A stretch of DNA of 22,086 nt from Bacteriovoracaceae bacterium UBA1511 (lineage in GTDB: Bacteria; Bdellovibrionota; Bacteriovoracia; Bacteriovoracales; Bacteriovoracaceae). How positions within the stretch are numbered: position 1 is the first letter of the stretch; every line of letters starts with the position of its first letter. The stretch lies in assembly GCA_002323535.1 (NCBI GenBank), contig DCQT01000004.1, positions 31,010 through 53,095 on the forward strand. The letters run 5' to 3'. The position numbers and the translations under genes were made by a program. The notes beneath the pieces are model-generated. The model was not told the DNA's origin and did not search any database. It saw nothing but the letters and a program-made list of their open reading frames with translations. This document shows positions 14,864-22,086 of the stretch, piece by piece.

Positions 14864-16015
14864 GTGAAAAAAAGAGCTGAGCTTGTTGTAAACCTTGCGA
14901 TATTAAAAAGAAATTACTCCTTAATTGAGTCTCTATGTCCTGATAAAAAAATGATCATTATGATTAAGGCAAATGCATATGGCCATGGTGATACTGAGGT
15001 TTATCAGGCTCTTAAAGGGCAAGCATCTCTTGATGGATTTGGAGTTGCGTCTATCGAAGAAGCATTGAGTCTTAGAAAAAGAACAAGCTGTTTTCAAAAA
15101 CCAATAATTGTTTTTTCTGACCTATTTATTAAAGACAATGGGTATGCAAAAAGCTATGCCGAAAATAAAATAATTCCTGTAATTTCTGATTTTCAAGCAT
15201 TGGAATATTTTTTAACAAGTGATGAATGTAAAGGGGTTCCACTTTTTTTAAAATTTAACACAGGGATGAATCGTTTGGGGTTTAAGTGGGAGGATATCTC
15301 CAGGTTAAGTTCAATGCTTAAATCAAATGGTAGAAAACAAATTGATCACCTTATGACTCATTTTTCAGATGCTTCTATGCCGATTGAGAGCTCAATAAAA
15401 ACTCAAAAACAACTCCAGCTATTCGAAGATATTAAAAAATACTTTACTTCATGCTCGATTGAGATTCGAGATACATCAACATGTAATTCCAGTGGTATTT
15501 TGCAGGGGGTAGGAGATAAAGACTCTCATGTAAGGCCCGGTCTAATTTTATACGGACCTTGCGATTCAAAAATTGACTTTAGGTGGGAAGGTCAAATGGT
15601 ATCAAAGCTAAGAGTTCATAAGATAAACTCTTTTGATGCAAAAAAGGGAGATGAGATTGGCTATGGCTCCTCCATTTGTAAGGGTAGTGGTAAAATTCAC
15701 GTTCTGGCCATTGGTTATGGGGATGGTTTTTCAACAAATTTTTCAGGTAAAAAAATTCCTCTAGCCTTTGGAGATGTAACTGTTGTGGGTAGGGTTAATA
15801 TGGACATGATGTTAATCATGCCAGAAAAAGATAGTAAGAAATTATCTTTATTGAAAGATTGTAATGAGGAGTTTGTAGATATATGGGGTGAATCCCAAAA
15901 GCACTTTAACTCTTTATCCTTGTCCGGAGGAGTCCTTAATTATGAACTTCTTTGTGGGCTCTCAGAACGTGTAAGTAGAGTGTATATTGATAAGCAGCAG
16001 GAAGAATGTTTATGA
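14864..16015 (+). CDS. alr: alanine racemase
   Basis: Interconverts L- and D-alanine for peptidoglycan, using PLP. Lys35 in MIKANAYGHG binds PLP, and the second catalytic base is Tyr267 in GDEIGYGSS, followed by the AIGYGDGF motif; GRVNMDMM is also conserved. The protein is 383 residues from GTG 14864. This start is chosen because GAGG lies five bases before it and the protein then begins KKRAELVVNL, which aligns with the family start. An ATG at 14819 in the same frame would overlap the preceding gene by 38 bases. The stop overlaps the mlaE start (ATGA). Confidence 0.95.
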   Translation: MKKRAELVVNLAILKRNYSLIESLCPDKKMIIMIKANAYGHGDTEVYQALKGQASLDGFGVASIEEALSLRKRTSCFQKPIIVFSDLFIKDNGYAKSYAENKIIPVISDFQALEYFLTSDECKGVPLFLKFNTGMNRLGFKWEDISRLSSMLKSNGRKQIDHLMTHFSDASMPIESSIKTQKQLQLFEDIKKYFTSCSIEIRDTSTCNSSGILQGVGDKDSHVRPGLILYGPCDSKIDFRWEGQMVSKLRVHKINSFDAKKGDEIGYGSSICKGSGKIHVLAIGYGDGFSTNFSGKKIPLAFGDVTVVGRVNMDMMLIMPEKDSKKLSLLKDCNEEFVDIWGESQKHFNSLSLSGGVLNYELLCGLSERVSRVYIDKQQEECL

Positions 16016-16791
16016 GAGTACCAGTATCAATCCTTGGGTCCCAAACAATAAAGACATTTTCATCGATAGGGCGGATGAGTATTTTTATATGGAAGTTTTT
16101 CTATTGGATCGCGAAACCACCATTTCGTTTGAAGCTGGTCATGGAACAACTTTACTTTATCGGTAATAAGAGTGTGTTTATCATCTTACTTTCAGGTGGC
16201 TTTACAGGTATGGTTCTGGCTTATCAAACCTATTTTGGATTTAAATTGATAAACATAGACAGTCTCGTTGGTCCCGTTGTTGCACTTTCAATGGCGAGAG
16301 AACTTGCACCTGTTTTGGCAGGATTAATTGTTTCTGGCAGGGCTGGAGGGGCGATGGCCGCTCAAATTGGTACGATGAAAGTGACGGAGCAAATAGACGC
16401 TCTTGAGGTAATGGGAATAAATTCATTTCAGTATTTGGCAGTCCCAAGAATAATAGCAGGAACAATCGCTTTGCCTCTTCTATCTATTTTATTTTTATTA
16501 ATTGGAAATATCGGTGGGTGGATTGTCGGGACTAAAGCTTTGTTGATTGATGAGTCTTTATTTTTTGCTAAGCTGAGCGACTTTATGTTTATGGCTGACA
16601 TCTACCAAGGTCTGATTAAAGCAACATTTTTTGGTTTTTTTATATCTCTTATTGGAACTTACTTTGGCTTTAATGTTTCCAAAGGAGCGGAAGGTGTTGG
16701 TCGAGGAACGAACTTAGCTGTTGTATGGGGGATGATAGTAGTTCTAATTTCTGACTACATCCTCACGAGTATTTTGGTGAAAATTTTATGA
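16012..16791 (+). CDS. mlaE: MlaE-type lipid ABC transporter permease
   Basis: A 259-residue inner-membrane permease of the MlaE family, which works with MlaF and MCE proteins to move phospholipids between the membranes. The family core is visible: GFTGMVLAYQTYFGF, then VALSMARELAPVLAGLIVSG with RAGGAMAAQIGTMKVTEQIDAL, the conserved cytoplasmic coupling region. Five or so membrane segments are present. The start at 16012 is favoured because AGGAAG stands seven bases before it and it overlaps the alr stop by four bases; the ATG at 16006 is too close to that site. It overlaps mlaF by ATGA. Confidence 0.95.
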   Translation: MRVPVSILGSQTIKTFSSIGRMSIFIWKFFYWIAKPPFRLKLVMEQLYFIGNKSVFIILLSGGFTGMVLAYQTYFGFKLINIDSLVGPVVALSMARELAPVLAGLIVSGRAGGAMAAQIGTMKVTEQIDALEVMGINSFQYLAVPRIIAGTIALPLLSILFLLIGNIGGWIVGTKALLIDESLFFAKLSDFMFMADIYQGLIKATFFGFFISLIGTYFGFNVSKGAEGVGRGTNLAVVWGMIVVLISDYILTSILVKIL

Positions 16792-17534
16792 AAGAGTTTG
16801 CTGTTGAGATTGATAATCTCGTTAAAGAATATTCTGGCGTTGAAGTTTTAAAAAACATTTCAATGAAAATACCAAAGGGCAAAATAACTACGATTTTAGG
16901 ATTTTCGGGAGCCGGAAAATCTACTCTGTTAAAGCATATTTTAGGAATATCGAAACCCTCGGAGGGATTAATCAAGGTTATGGGGACTGACCTTGGTAGT
17001 CTTCATTCAAAAGAACTCAGAGATTTTCGCCGAAATTTTGGAATGGTTTTTCAGTACGCAGCTTTATTTGACTCTCTTTCAACTTTTGAAAACGTAGCTT
17101 TTCCTCTGAGAGAGTTCTTGAGCTTAGGCAACAATGAGCTGCATGACCGTGTTGAAAACCTACTAACCGCTGTAGGGCTGGAACAAGATAGTTTCAATCT
17201 GTATCCGCATGAACTCTCTGGGGGGATGAGAAAAAGAGTTGGGCTTGCAAGGGCGCTTGCTTTGAGACCGAAAATAATGCTTTATGATGAGCCTACAACT
17301 GGTCTTGATCCCATAACAACAAAAACTGTTAATGATTTAATCTTTGATACTGCAAATGATCAAAGTGAGCATGAATTAACCTCAATAATAATCTCACATG
17401 ACGTTAAAGCCTCTTTGGCAATAAGTGATTATATTGCTTTTTTAGAGAGTGGAGAAGTTATTGAGTACCTACCAGTTGAAGAATTTAAAAGCTCAAATAA
17501 CTCCATGATTAAAAAATTTATCGAACTTTCATAA
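16788..17534 (+). CDS. mlaF: MlaF-type ABC transporter ATPase
   Basis: The 248-residue ATPase partner of MlaE. All nucleotide-binding motifs are intact: Walker A GFSGAGKST near residues 38-46, Q-loop MVFQYAALFDSL, signature LSGGMRKRVGLARAL, Walker B KIMLYDEPTTGLDP, and the switch His in IIISHD. The LSGGM signature with FDSLSTFENV is typical of the MlaF/MkL group rather than of importers. Coupled to mlaE by a four-base overlap. No mlaB-like STAS gene follows, unlike the Escherichia coli operon. Confidence 0.96.
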   Translation: MKEFAVEIDNLVKEYSGVEVLKNISMKIPKGKITTILGFSGAGKSTLLKHILGISKPSEGLIKVMGTDLGSLHSKELRDFRRNFGMVFQYAALFDSLSTFENVAFPLREFLSLGNNELHDRVENLLTAVGLEQDSFNLYPHELSGGMRKRVGLARALALRPKIMLYDEPTTGLDPITTKTVNDLIFDTANDQSEHELTSIIISHDVKASLAISDYIAFLESGEVIEYLPVEEFKSSNNSMIKKFIELS

Positions 17535-17582
17535 ACTAATATTATTTTATAAAGGCGATTATTTTACTCTTTTTTTCTCAGG

Positions 17583-17614
17583 CAAATATTATCAAGATAA
17601 ATATTTGATTTTTT
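17583..17614 (+). terminator. weak AU-rich hairpin with T run between mlaF and mlaD
   Basis: CAAATATT (17583-17590) pairs with AATATTTG (17600-17607) around a nine-base loop, and six T follow at 17609-17614. The stem is almost all A-T, so termination would be partial at best. It lies in the 97-base gap between mlaF and mlaD. Confidence 0.35.
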
Positions 17615-17631
17615 AAGTTAAAATAAAAGTA

Positions 17632-19002
17632 ATGAATGAATTTAAGGTCGGGCTTCTCGCTATAGCGTCCCTAGTTTCTATTGCTTACATGTCTTTGAAG
17701 GTTACTTCAAATCAATCTGGTTTTGGCGATTACACTAAGTATAGAACTATTATTAAGGACGCAACTGGTATTTTTCCAAAAACTCCCATAAGAGTTGCAG
17801 GGATAAACGCTGGGCGTATATCAGATATTGAGTTGGCCGGTAATTCTGCATTAATTAAATTTGAAATAAGGACAAAGGTTAAGATACCTTCAGATTCTTT
17901 TTTAAGAATAAAGTCGGTAGGTTTTCTAGGAGATAAGTACATTGATATTGCTCTCGGAAAATCGAATGAAAGGTTAAAGGAAGGTTCGTTAATAATATCC
18001 AAAGAGAGCGCAAGTATTGAGAGGATTGTCGAAGAAGGAACAGAACTAATTTCAGAGATGAAAAATATCGTATCCTCAGTAAGAAACTCTCTATCTAATG
18101 ATAAAGGTGAAAGCTCAATAAAAGATATTGTTGGAGATGTTAAGGAAATATTGGGTAATACAAAAGAAGTGACAAGCGCGTTAAAGAATTCAGTAGCATT
18201 AAATGAAGAAAGGATAAACTCAATAATTTTATCAATTGAAAAGATGAGTAAAGGACTGGAGCAAGAGCTTGATAGTACCTCTGACGAAAGTGCTCGAACA
18301 AAAATTAAAAATATTTTAAGTAATACAGAGGAACTCTCAGATAATTTACTCCAGATTTCTAGAAACATTCGTCAAGGAAGGGGTACACTTGGGAAGTTCA
18401 TTGCAGAGGATAAAATTGCAGATGAGGTATCTCAAACTCTAAGTGGAGTGAATCGAATAGTTAATAGGTTAGATCTAATTAGAACTGAGGTTTCAGTTTT
18501 CTCCGGTGTTAATTCAGAGGAGGGTGGGGACTCTAGGATTAGATTACGTATTTATCCATCTCCAGAAAGATTTTATTTGTTTGGTGCTTCAAATAGTGAA
18601 TTTGGGCCTATTACTGAAAAGGTAACCTCTACTACGACAGGTGGTAATACTGTAGAGACTACAGAATCACTAAGGGAGAAAAATTCCTTTCGGTTTGATG
18701 CTCAATTCGGAAGGAGAGTTCAAGATTGGACAATAAGAGGAGGGGTAATCGAGTCATCAGGTGGTTTTGGTGTGGATTATCATCCTAGCTGGAGTGATTC
18801 AATGTTTTCTATCGAGGGGTATGACTACAGAGACAGTCTTGGTTTTAATTTCAGATTTTCAGCCTCCACTCAAGTGTGGAATATCGTGCATGCGAGAGTG
18901 ATGGGAGAAGATCTTTTGAATGATAATAGAAGTTATTCATTTTTAGTTGGACTAAGGTTCAATGATGAAGATCTACGGGGGCTGTTTAGCTTGATTTTAT
19001 AA
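17632..19002 (+). CDS. mlaD: MlaD-like MCE protein with beta-rich C-terminal domain
   Basis: A 456-residue MCE protein anchored in the inner membrane by residues 5-23. The MCE domain spans about 38-115 (YRTIIKDATGIFPKTPIRVA to GDKYIDIALG). Residues 120-285 are a long helical region with coiled-coil character. From about 290 to the end the protein becomes beta-rich with alternating aromatic and polar residues (RIRLRIYPSPERFYLFG, SFRFDAQFGRR, SLGFNFRFSAS), like outer-membrane or lipid-facing strands. It is much longer than Escherichia coli MlaD (about 180 residues). No Shine-Dalgarno site is seen; TAAAAT lies exactly seven bases before the ATG. It likely gives substrate to or takes it from MlaEF. 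Confidence 0.9.
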   Translation: MNEFKVGLLAIASLVSIAYMSLKVTSNQSGFGDYTKYRTIIKDATGIFPKTPIRVAGINAGRISDIELAGNSALIKFEIRTKVKIPSDSFLRIKSVGFLGDKYIDIALGKSNERLKEGSLIISKESASIERIVEEGTELISEMKNIVSSVRNSLSNDKGESSIKDIVGDVKEILGNTKEVTSALKNSVALNEERINSIILSIEKMSKGLEQELDSTSDESARTKIKNILSNTEELSDNLLQISRNIRQGRGTLGKFIAEDKIADEVSQTLSGVNRIVNRLDLIRTEVSVFSGVNSEEGGDSRIRLRIYPSPERFYLFGASNSEFGPITEKVTSTTTGGNTVETTESLREKNSFRFDAQFGRRVQDWTIRGGVIESSGGFGVDYHPSWSDSMFSIEGYDYRDSLGFNFRFSASTQVWNIVHARVMGEDLLNDNRSYSFLVGLRFNDEDLRGLFSLIL

Positions 19003-19697
19003 TGGAAAAAAACTGGTTAATTAGGACAAAAGAGAAAGAAATCATAGGCCCTATTGAAAGAGATCAGGTTGTGAGTTTTATTGTTGAAAAAAAACTGGTT
19101 GATGAAGACGAGTTATGCAAAGGGAATTCTTATTGGTTTTTCGTGAAAGAGAAAAGCCTGCTAAAAGAGTTCTTGGATTTAGACCTTATCGACGAAGGTG
19201 ATTCAGAGGACAAAGGTACTGGTGAATTTGTTCTCGAGTCCAACTCGGGCGAATATAAGAGCCTAGAGGATGATAAACTTGAAAAAGTAAAAAAAAATGA
19301 ACCATCCGATAGAGCCAATTCGACGACTGGTGAAGAGAATTCAGAGAAGGAAAAAGAAAGAGAAAAGTATGCTGAAAACAATGAGCAAGAAGAATCTTTA
19401 GGAGATAAATTTAACTTACCTGAAAGCAAAAAAAATAATGAAGTTGAAGAAGTGAAAAACAAGATTCATCAAAAAATTGAGACAGAGATAAAAAGAGAAG
19501 AGGTCTCAAGTATTACTAAGAGAAATTTAATTTACCCTATCGTTCTGTTAATTATTCTCACTGGGCTCTTGTATCTATTTTACTATGTTAAGTTTCTCGG
19601 GGGGAAGCTTCCGTTCATCTCAAAGGCTGATGCTAATACAAGTGATATTGTTAAAGAGGTAAAAAAAAAAGAGATATTCACGACTGTGAGTCATTAA
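19002..19697 (+). CDS. GYF-type domain membrane protein, N-terminal part (probable frameshift)
   Basis: A 231-residue reading frame. Residues 4-58 match the bacterial GYF_2/DUF4339 type (NWLIRTKEKEIIGPIERDQV, then GNSYWFFVKE), usually a protein-protein binding module. Residues 60-172 are a charged, low-complexity linker. Residues 176-199 are one membrane helix followed by a short tail, so the N-terminus should be cytoplasmic. The ATG overlaps the mlaD stop by one base. Near the end there is a run of ten A; after it the frame stops within nine codons, while the -1 frame stays open for over 240 codons. The natural product is therefore probably longer (about 469 residues). Confidence 0.8.
   Translation: MEKNWLIRTKEKEIIGPIERDQVVSFIVEKKLVDEDELCKGNSYWFFVKEKSLLKEFLDLDLIDEGDSEDKGTGEFVLESNSGEYKSLEDDKLEKVKKNEPSDRANSTTGEENSEKEKEREKYAENNEQEESLGDKFNLPESKKNNEVEEVKNKIHQKIETEIKREEVSSITKRNLIYPIVLLIILTGLLYLFYYVKFLGGKLPFISKADANTSDIVKEVKKKEIFTTVSH
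19661..19670 (+). other. run of ten A, candidate frameshift site
   Basis: Ten A in a row, read as GTA AAA AAA AAA GAG in the upstream frame. One extra A in DNA or mRNA, or a -1 ribosome slip, would join the GYF-type gene to the downstream open frame. It could be a sequencing or assembly error, polymerase slippage, or a mutation. Confidence 0.7.
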
Positions 19698-19804
19698 GCC
19701 AGTTTTTCAATTCGTTTTTAGTAAGTGAAAAAAATAAATCAAAACCATGTCTTGTAAAAGTAGAAAGTTTTTTAGAAATACGACAGGTTCTCAAAAATAG
19801 AAGA

Positions 19805-20410
19805 TTGGCCATGTCTGGGTTAGAATATTTGCCAAATTTAGCTGCAGATAGTGTCAATAGAAAGAGAGTGTTAAAGGAGTACAATAAATCAATAATGTTA
19901 AAAAGCCGTAATCTGGTATTAACAAAATTCTTTACAATGAGTCTTTTTGCGAAGGTAAATAATAGACAAAAAAGGGACTTTCTTTTCAAAGAATTGGCGC
20001 GTCAAAGTGATAGTATGATCGTTTTTACATTAAATGATTTTTGCTTTAACCATTATTCGATTTGCACACTGATAAGGTCATCTCTGTTTGGGAATATTTT
20101 GAATGATGAGCAAGCCACTTGGTTTAAAAAAAATATAAGCGATAATATCTGGAAGTTGGAACACCAATTTAATATTGATTATTTTCTAATTGATGAAAAC
20201 AGATTCGACAAACTATTGGTGTTGGATTTATTTAGGGCGTATGAAATTCCTTTGCCAGAGGGTAAGGACTCGATGAGTCTATTTAATTTAAAAAGAGAGT
20301 TCTTTAGGCTAAAGCTGAGATCATCTTTTAAGAGCTTACTTGATATTGTTTATCTGTATATGCTTGGAGATAAAAATGAAATGTATTTCAAGCTTTTATT
20401 AAATGAGTAG
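19805..20410 (+). CDS. distal part of the GYF-type membrane protein, unknown domain
   Basis: An unrecognised 201-residue frame from TTG 19805. The frame is open from 19655, just after a stop at 19652 and including the A10 run, and there is no ATG, GTG or TTG before 19805 and no ribosome site in front of it. The first codons of the open stretch (HDCESLSQFFNSFL, KPCLVKVESFL) look like real protein. It seems soluble and mostly helical, with Cys in the upstream stretch and in DFCFNHYSIC that might form disulfides if the domain is periplasmic. It is best read as the C-terminal domain of the preceding gene. Its TAG is 12 bases before the next gene's TTG. Confidence 0.65.
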   Translation: MAMSGLEYLPNLAADSVNRKRVLKEYNKSIMLKSRNLVLTKFFTMSLFAKVNNRQKRDFLFKELARQSDSMIVFTLNDFCFNHYSICTLIRSSLFGNILNDEQATWFKKNISDNIWKLEHQFNIDYFLIDENRFDKLLVLDLFRAYEIPLPEGKDSMSLFNLKREFFRLKLRSSFKSLLDIVYLYMLGDKNEMYFKLLLNE

Positions 20411-20422
20411 TGGGGGGCAGGT

Positions 20423-21067
20423 TTGTTTAAATATTCGCAGCCAGTATTCTATCGATTTTCTGAAGACTCAACTTTTTTAGCAAAAAAAGGCGTTGAGTTT
20501 TTTTGTAATGATTTAAAAACATTTGATAAAGACGTTGTATTATTTGATGGGTTTTGTGGATGCGGAGTTGTAGGTATTGAATTCCTTCTTTCTTGTGAAG
20601 GTAAGAAACGAATTCAACAAGGAGTCTTTTTAGAAAAAAACCCCAACATGATATCGTTTTGTGAAATGAATCTTGAACAATTGCGGGATGAACTAAAAGG
20701 AAACATTCCGTTAGAATTGTATAATGAAGATTTTTTTAAATTTATTTTCGAAAAAAAATTACTTGCATCTAAAATATTTTTTCTTATTAATCCCCCGTAC
20801 TTCAAGGAGAATATTCAAAGACAGCCTGAAAATGAAGATCGAAAAAAAGCCAGGTTCTTTGGTCAAGAAGAGTCTTTGGAAAAAATATTTCTAAAAATTG
20901 ATGAGATATCAGTTCCAAAAAAAACAGCAGGTATTGTCTTGTATAGAGTTGACCAAGAGGATGAAGAATTCGTGCCTAATTTAAGAAAAAAATTGAGAAA
21001 TATAAGTATTTTCGTTGAGGGTAATGGTTCAAAAAAGCTTGTGGATCTAATTTATTTTAAATCCTAG
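20423..21067 (+). CDS. TrmN6-like N6-adenine methyltransferase
   Basis: A 214-residue class I methyltransferase. The start FKYSQPVFYRFSEDSTFLA is typical of the TrmN6/YfiC group, which methylates A37 of tRNA1(Val). Motif I is FDGFCGCGVVG (Asp42 onward), and the N6-adenine motif IV NPPY is at residues 123-126, followed by FKE. RNA or protein substrates cannot be told apart from DNA by sequence alone, but the N-terminal motif favours tRNA. The start is TTG with a G-rich site GGGGGG five bases upstream; no other start lies between it and the previous stop in this frame. Its stop overlaps the convergent gene by four bases. Confidence 0.8.
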   Translation: MFKYSQPVFYRFSEDSTFLAKKGVEFFCNDLKTFDKDVVLFDGFCGCGVVGIEFLLSCEGKKRIQQGVFLEKNPNMISFCEMNLEQLRDELKGNIPLELYNEDFFKFIFEKKLLASKIFFLINPPYFKENIQRQPENEDRKKARFFGQEESLEKIFLKIDEISVPKKTAGIVLYRVDQEDEEFVPNLRKKLRNISIFVEGNGSKKLVDLIYFKS

Positions 21068-21603
21068 TCATGAGAAATTTTGTTTTGGATATAAATACTT
21101 AATAGAGATTCCTTCAACTCGTTATCATTGATATTCTTAAAAAGTTCTTGAGCCTCCTTCTTATAGGCTCTGTACTTTGGGGAGAACTTGTTAAGTTTGT
21201 TATTTTTTTTATAACTTTCTGGGTCCAGTTTTTTTTCCTCTGTTTCTTTTTCATTTTTGAAGTGGGAGGAATTTGTCTTAAAAAGAATCTTTGAAATCTT
21301 TCTTGTGAGGATGGGAAAGTGATCAAATATCTTTTTTAGAATTTGATCCTCCATCATGGAGAGCTGTTGGGAAAATGCAGGGTGAGCTGATAATATGTAA
21401 AGGGTTTTATTTTGAATCTTTAGTGGGGTAGTTACTTTATAGAGAGTTTTGCCAATTATTTTATCCCAGTCACCTGAAAGTTCCAGAAAATCAAAAACTT
21501 CGTTGGCATTAGCTTTTGGGTACCTATGTCTTTTGGAAGATTCGAAGTTTGATGCATTTTTTTTGGGAAATTTTTTTGTAAATATATTGCCGATTGTTTT
21601 CAT
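21064..21603 (-). CDS. DUF721/DciA-like protein
   Basis: A 179-residue basic protein. Residues 34-105 match the DUF721 fold (LSGDWDKIIGKTLYKVTTPL, then NKTLYILSAHPAFSQQLSMMEDQIL), which DciA, the replicative helicase loader of many bacteria, carries as its N-terminal domain. The C-terminal part is Lys-rich and looks disordered, with a final helix. A DNA-binding or helicase-loading role is possible; many DUF721 proteins are uncharacterised. No clear ribosome site precedes the ATG. It is convergent with the methyltransferase and divergent, by 18 bases, from the LptE-like gene. Confidence 0.7.
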   Translation of the reverse strand: MKTIGNIFTKKFPKKNASNFESSKRHRYPKANANEVFDFLELSGDWDKIIGKTLYKVTTPLKIQNKTLYILSAHPAFSQQLSMMEDQILKKIFDHFPILTRKISKILFKTNSSHFKNEKETEEKKLDPESYKKNNKLNKFSPKYRAYKKEAQELFKNINDNELKESLLSIYIQNKISHD

Positions 21604-21621
21604 TGAGGTTTTACTGTCTGT

Positions 21622-22086
21622 ATGCAGGTTTTAATGTTTTTAATTGTTCTACTATTTCACTCATGTGCTGGCTACAAACCAGTAGGTGTGAATAGTATTT
21701 TCAAGAAAAACAGTATTAACTCTGTTGTAATATATCAAACAGAAAACGACTCATCCTATTATAATGTAGCCCACTATTTTTCATCATCTATTATTAAGGG
21801 GTTAGCAGAGGTTACGGACCTTACAATTAAAAACGAACTTGATGGCTCAATAAACGAGTCCGTGCTGTCGACCAGACTAATTTCCAGTTTAGATCCTTCA
21901 GACGCAGTAACAACCGAGGCAATGAAGTTTATAGATAAGTCAACAGGATATGAGTCATCAATAGGGGCTAGAGATGGTTTTTATATAAATTACCAGCTTG
22001 GTTACGCTCTGGCCCTAGAGGTTGTGTTGATTAAGAATCCCAAAAGAGGTGCTGACATTAAGAAGGTTGCCCCTAAAGTATTGTTT
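21622..22086 (+). CDS. LptE-like outer-membrane lipoprotein, 5' part (cut by window edge)
   Basis: An open frame running off the window, 155 codons seen. It begins with a short hydrophobic stretch ending in LLFHSC, putting the lipidated Cys at residue 15. AGYKPVGVNSIF follows, resembling the CGYxP start of LptE, the lipoprotein plug of the LptD lipopolysaccharide assembly complex. The following SVVIYQTENDSSYYNVAHYFSS... and a helix with KGLAEVT also fit. The signal has no positive charge before the hydrophobic core, which is unusual; a second ATG at 21634 could also be the start. A stop at 21604 rules out a start further upstream. Context with mla genes fits an envelope role. Confidence 0.6.
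   Translation, partial: MQVLMFLIVLLFHSCAGYKPVGVNSIFKKNSINSVVIYQTENDSSYYNVAHYFSSSIIKGLAEVTDLTIKNELDGSINESVLSTRLISSLDPSDAVTTEAMKFIDKSTGYESSIGARDGFYINYQLGYALALEVVLIKNPKRGADIKKVAPKVLF

Noticed and set aside
17730..18368. Minus-strand open frame of 212 codons opposite mlaD
   Set aside because: It is antisense to a well-supported MCE gene, and its Leu/Ser/Ile-rich composition is the shadow of that gene.
20408..20425. Stop-codon read-through joining the distal GYF part to the TrmN6-like gene, which are in the same frame
   Set aside because: A G-rich ribosome site precedes the TTG, and FKYSQPVFYRFSEDS is the normal N-terminus of the methyltransferase family.
1..22086. Mobile elements, CRISPR arrays, phage or toxin-antitoxin genes
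   Set aside because: No transposase, integrase, direct-repeat array or toxin-antitoxin pair was seen; composition is even across the window.

Overview
The window is about 36% GC by eye and almost entirely coding; no gene-free stretch exceeds 100 bases. It reads as a chromosomal housekeeping segment of a Gram-negative, diderm bacterium. Evidence for an outer membrane is the Mla-type lipid transport genes, an LptE-like lipoprotein start and further lipoproteins. The gene order rpmF-fabH-fabD-fabG-acpP-fabF-glyA-nrdR-nusB resembles that of the former Deltaproteobacteria. Low GC, frequent TTG starts and the GYF-type protein beside mlaD suggest the Bdellovibrionota, perhaps the Bacteriovorax group. 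That placement is inference. I see no mobile element, CRISPR array, phage gene or rRNA.

Left part (1-5715): the 5' end of a tRNA gene (probably Asp) and its promoter lie on the minus strand. A TSUP permease is divergent from a plus-strand run: a Cu/Zn-efflux-type permease, a short-chain dehydrogenase, a small lipoprotein and a methyltransferase. Then come peptide deformylase (minus), a low-molecular-weight protein tyrosine phosphatase and a second methyltransferase.

Middle part (5712-12842, minus strand): one long, tightly packed operon, read from rpmF to fabH, fabD, fabG, acpP, fabF, glyA, nrdR, nusB and a small unknown gene. It supplies initiation, malonyl loading, first reduction, carrier and elongation for type II fatty acid synthesis, with one-carbon metabolism, dNTP control and antitermination genes attached. 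plsX, commonly found between rpmF and fabH, is absent, and a strong intrinsic terminator sits in that spot.

Right part (12843-22086, mostly plus strand): a symmetric -10 region drives rpmF leftward and a shikimate kinase gene rightward. Next are an unrecognised regulator-like protein (degenerate receiver, coiled coil, degenerate GGDEF-like end), alanine racemase, mlaE, mlaF, an mlaD with an unusual beta-rich C-terminus, and a GYF-type membrane protein. That last gene appears split by a frameshift at a run of ten A. It is followed by a TrmN6-like methyltransferase, a DUF721/DciA-like gene on the minus strand, and an LptE-like lipoprotein cut by the window edge.

The most interesting points are the A10 frameshift that would join the GYF protein to a conserved-looking distal domain, the MCE protein with its outer-membrane-like tail, the terminator in front of fabH, and the degenerate signalling protein between aroK and alr.
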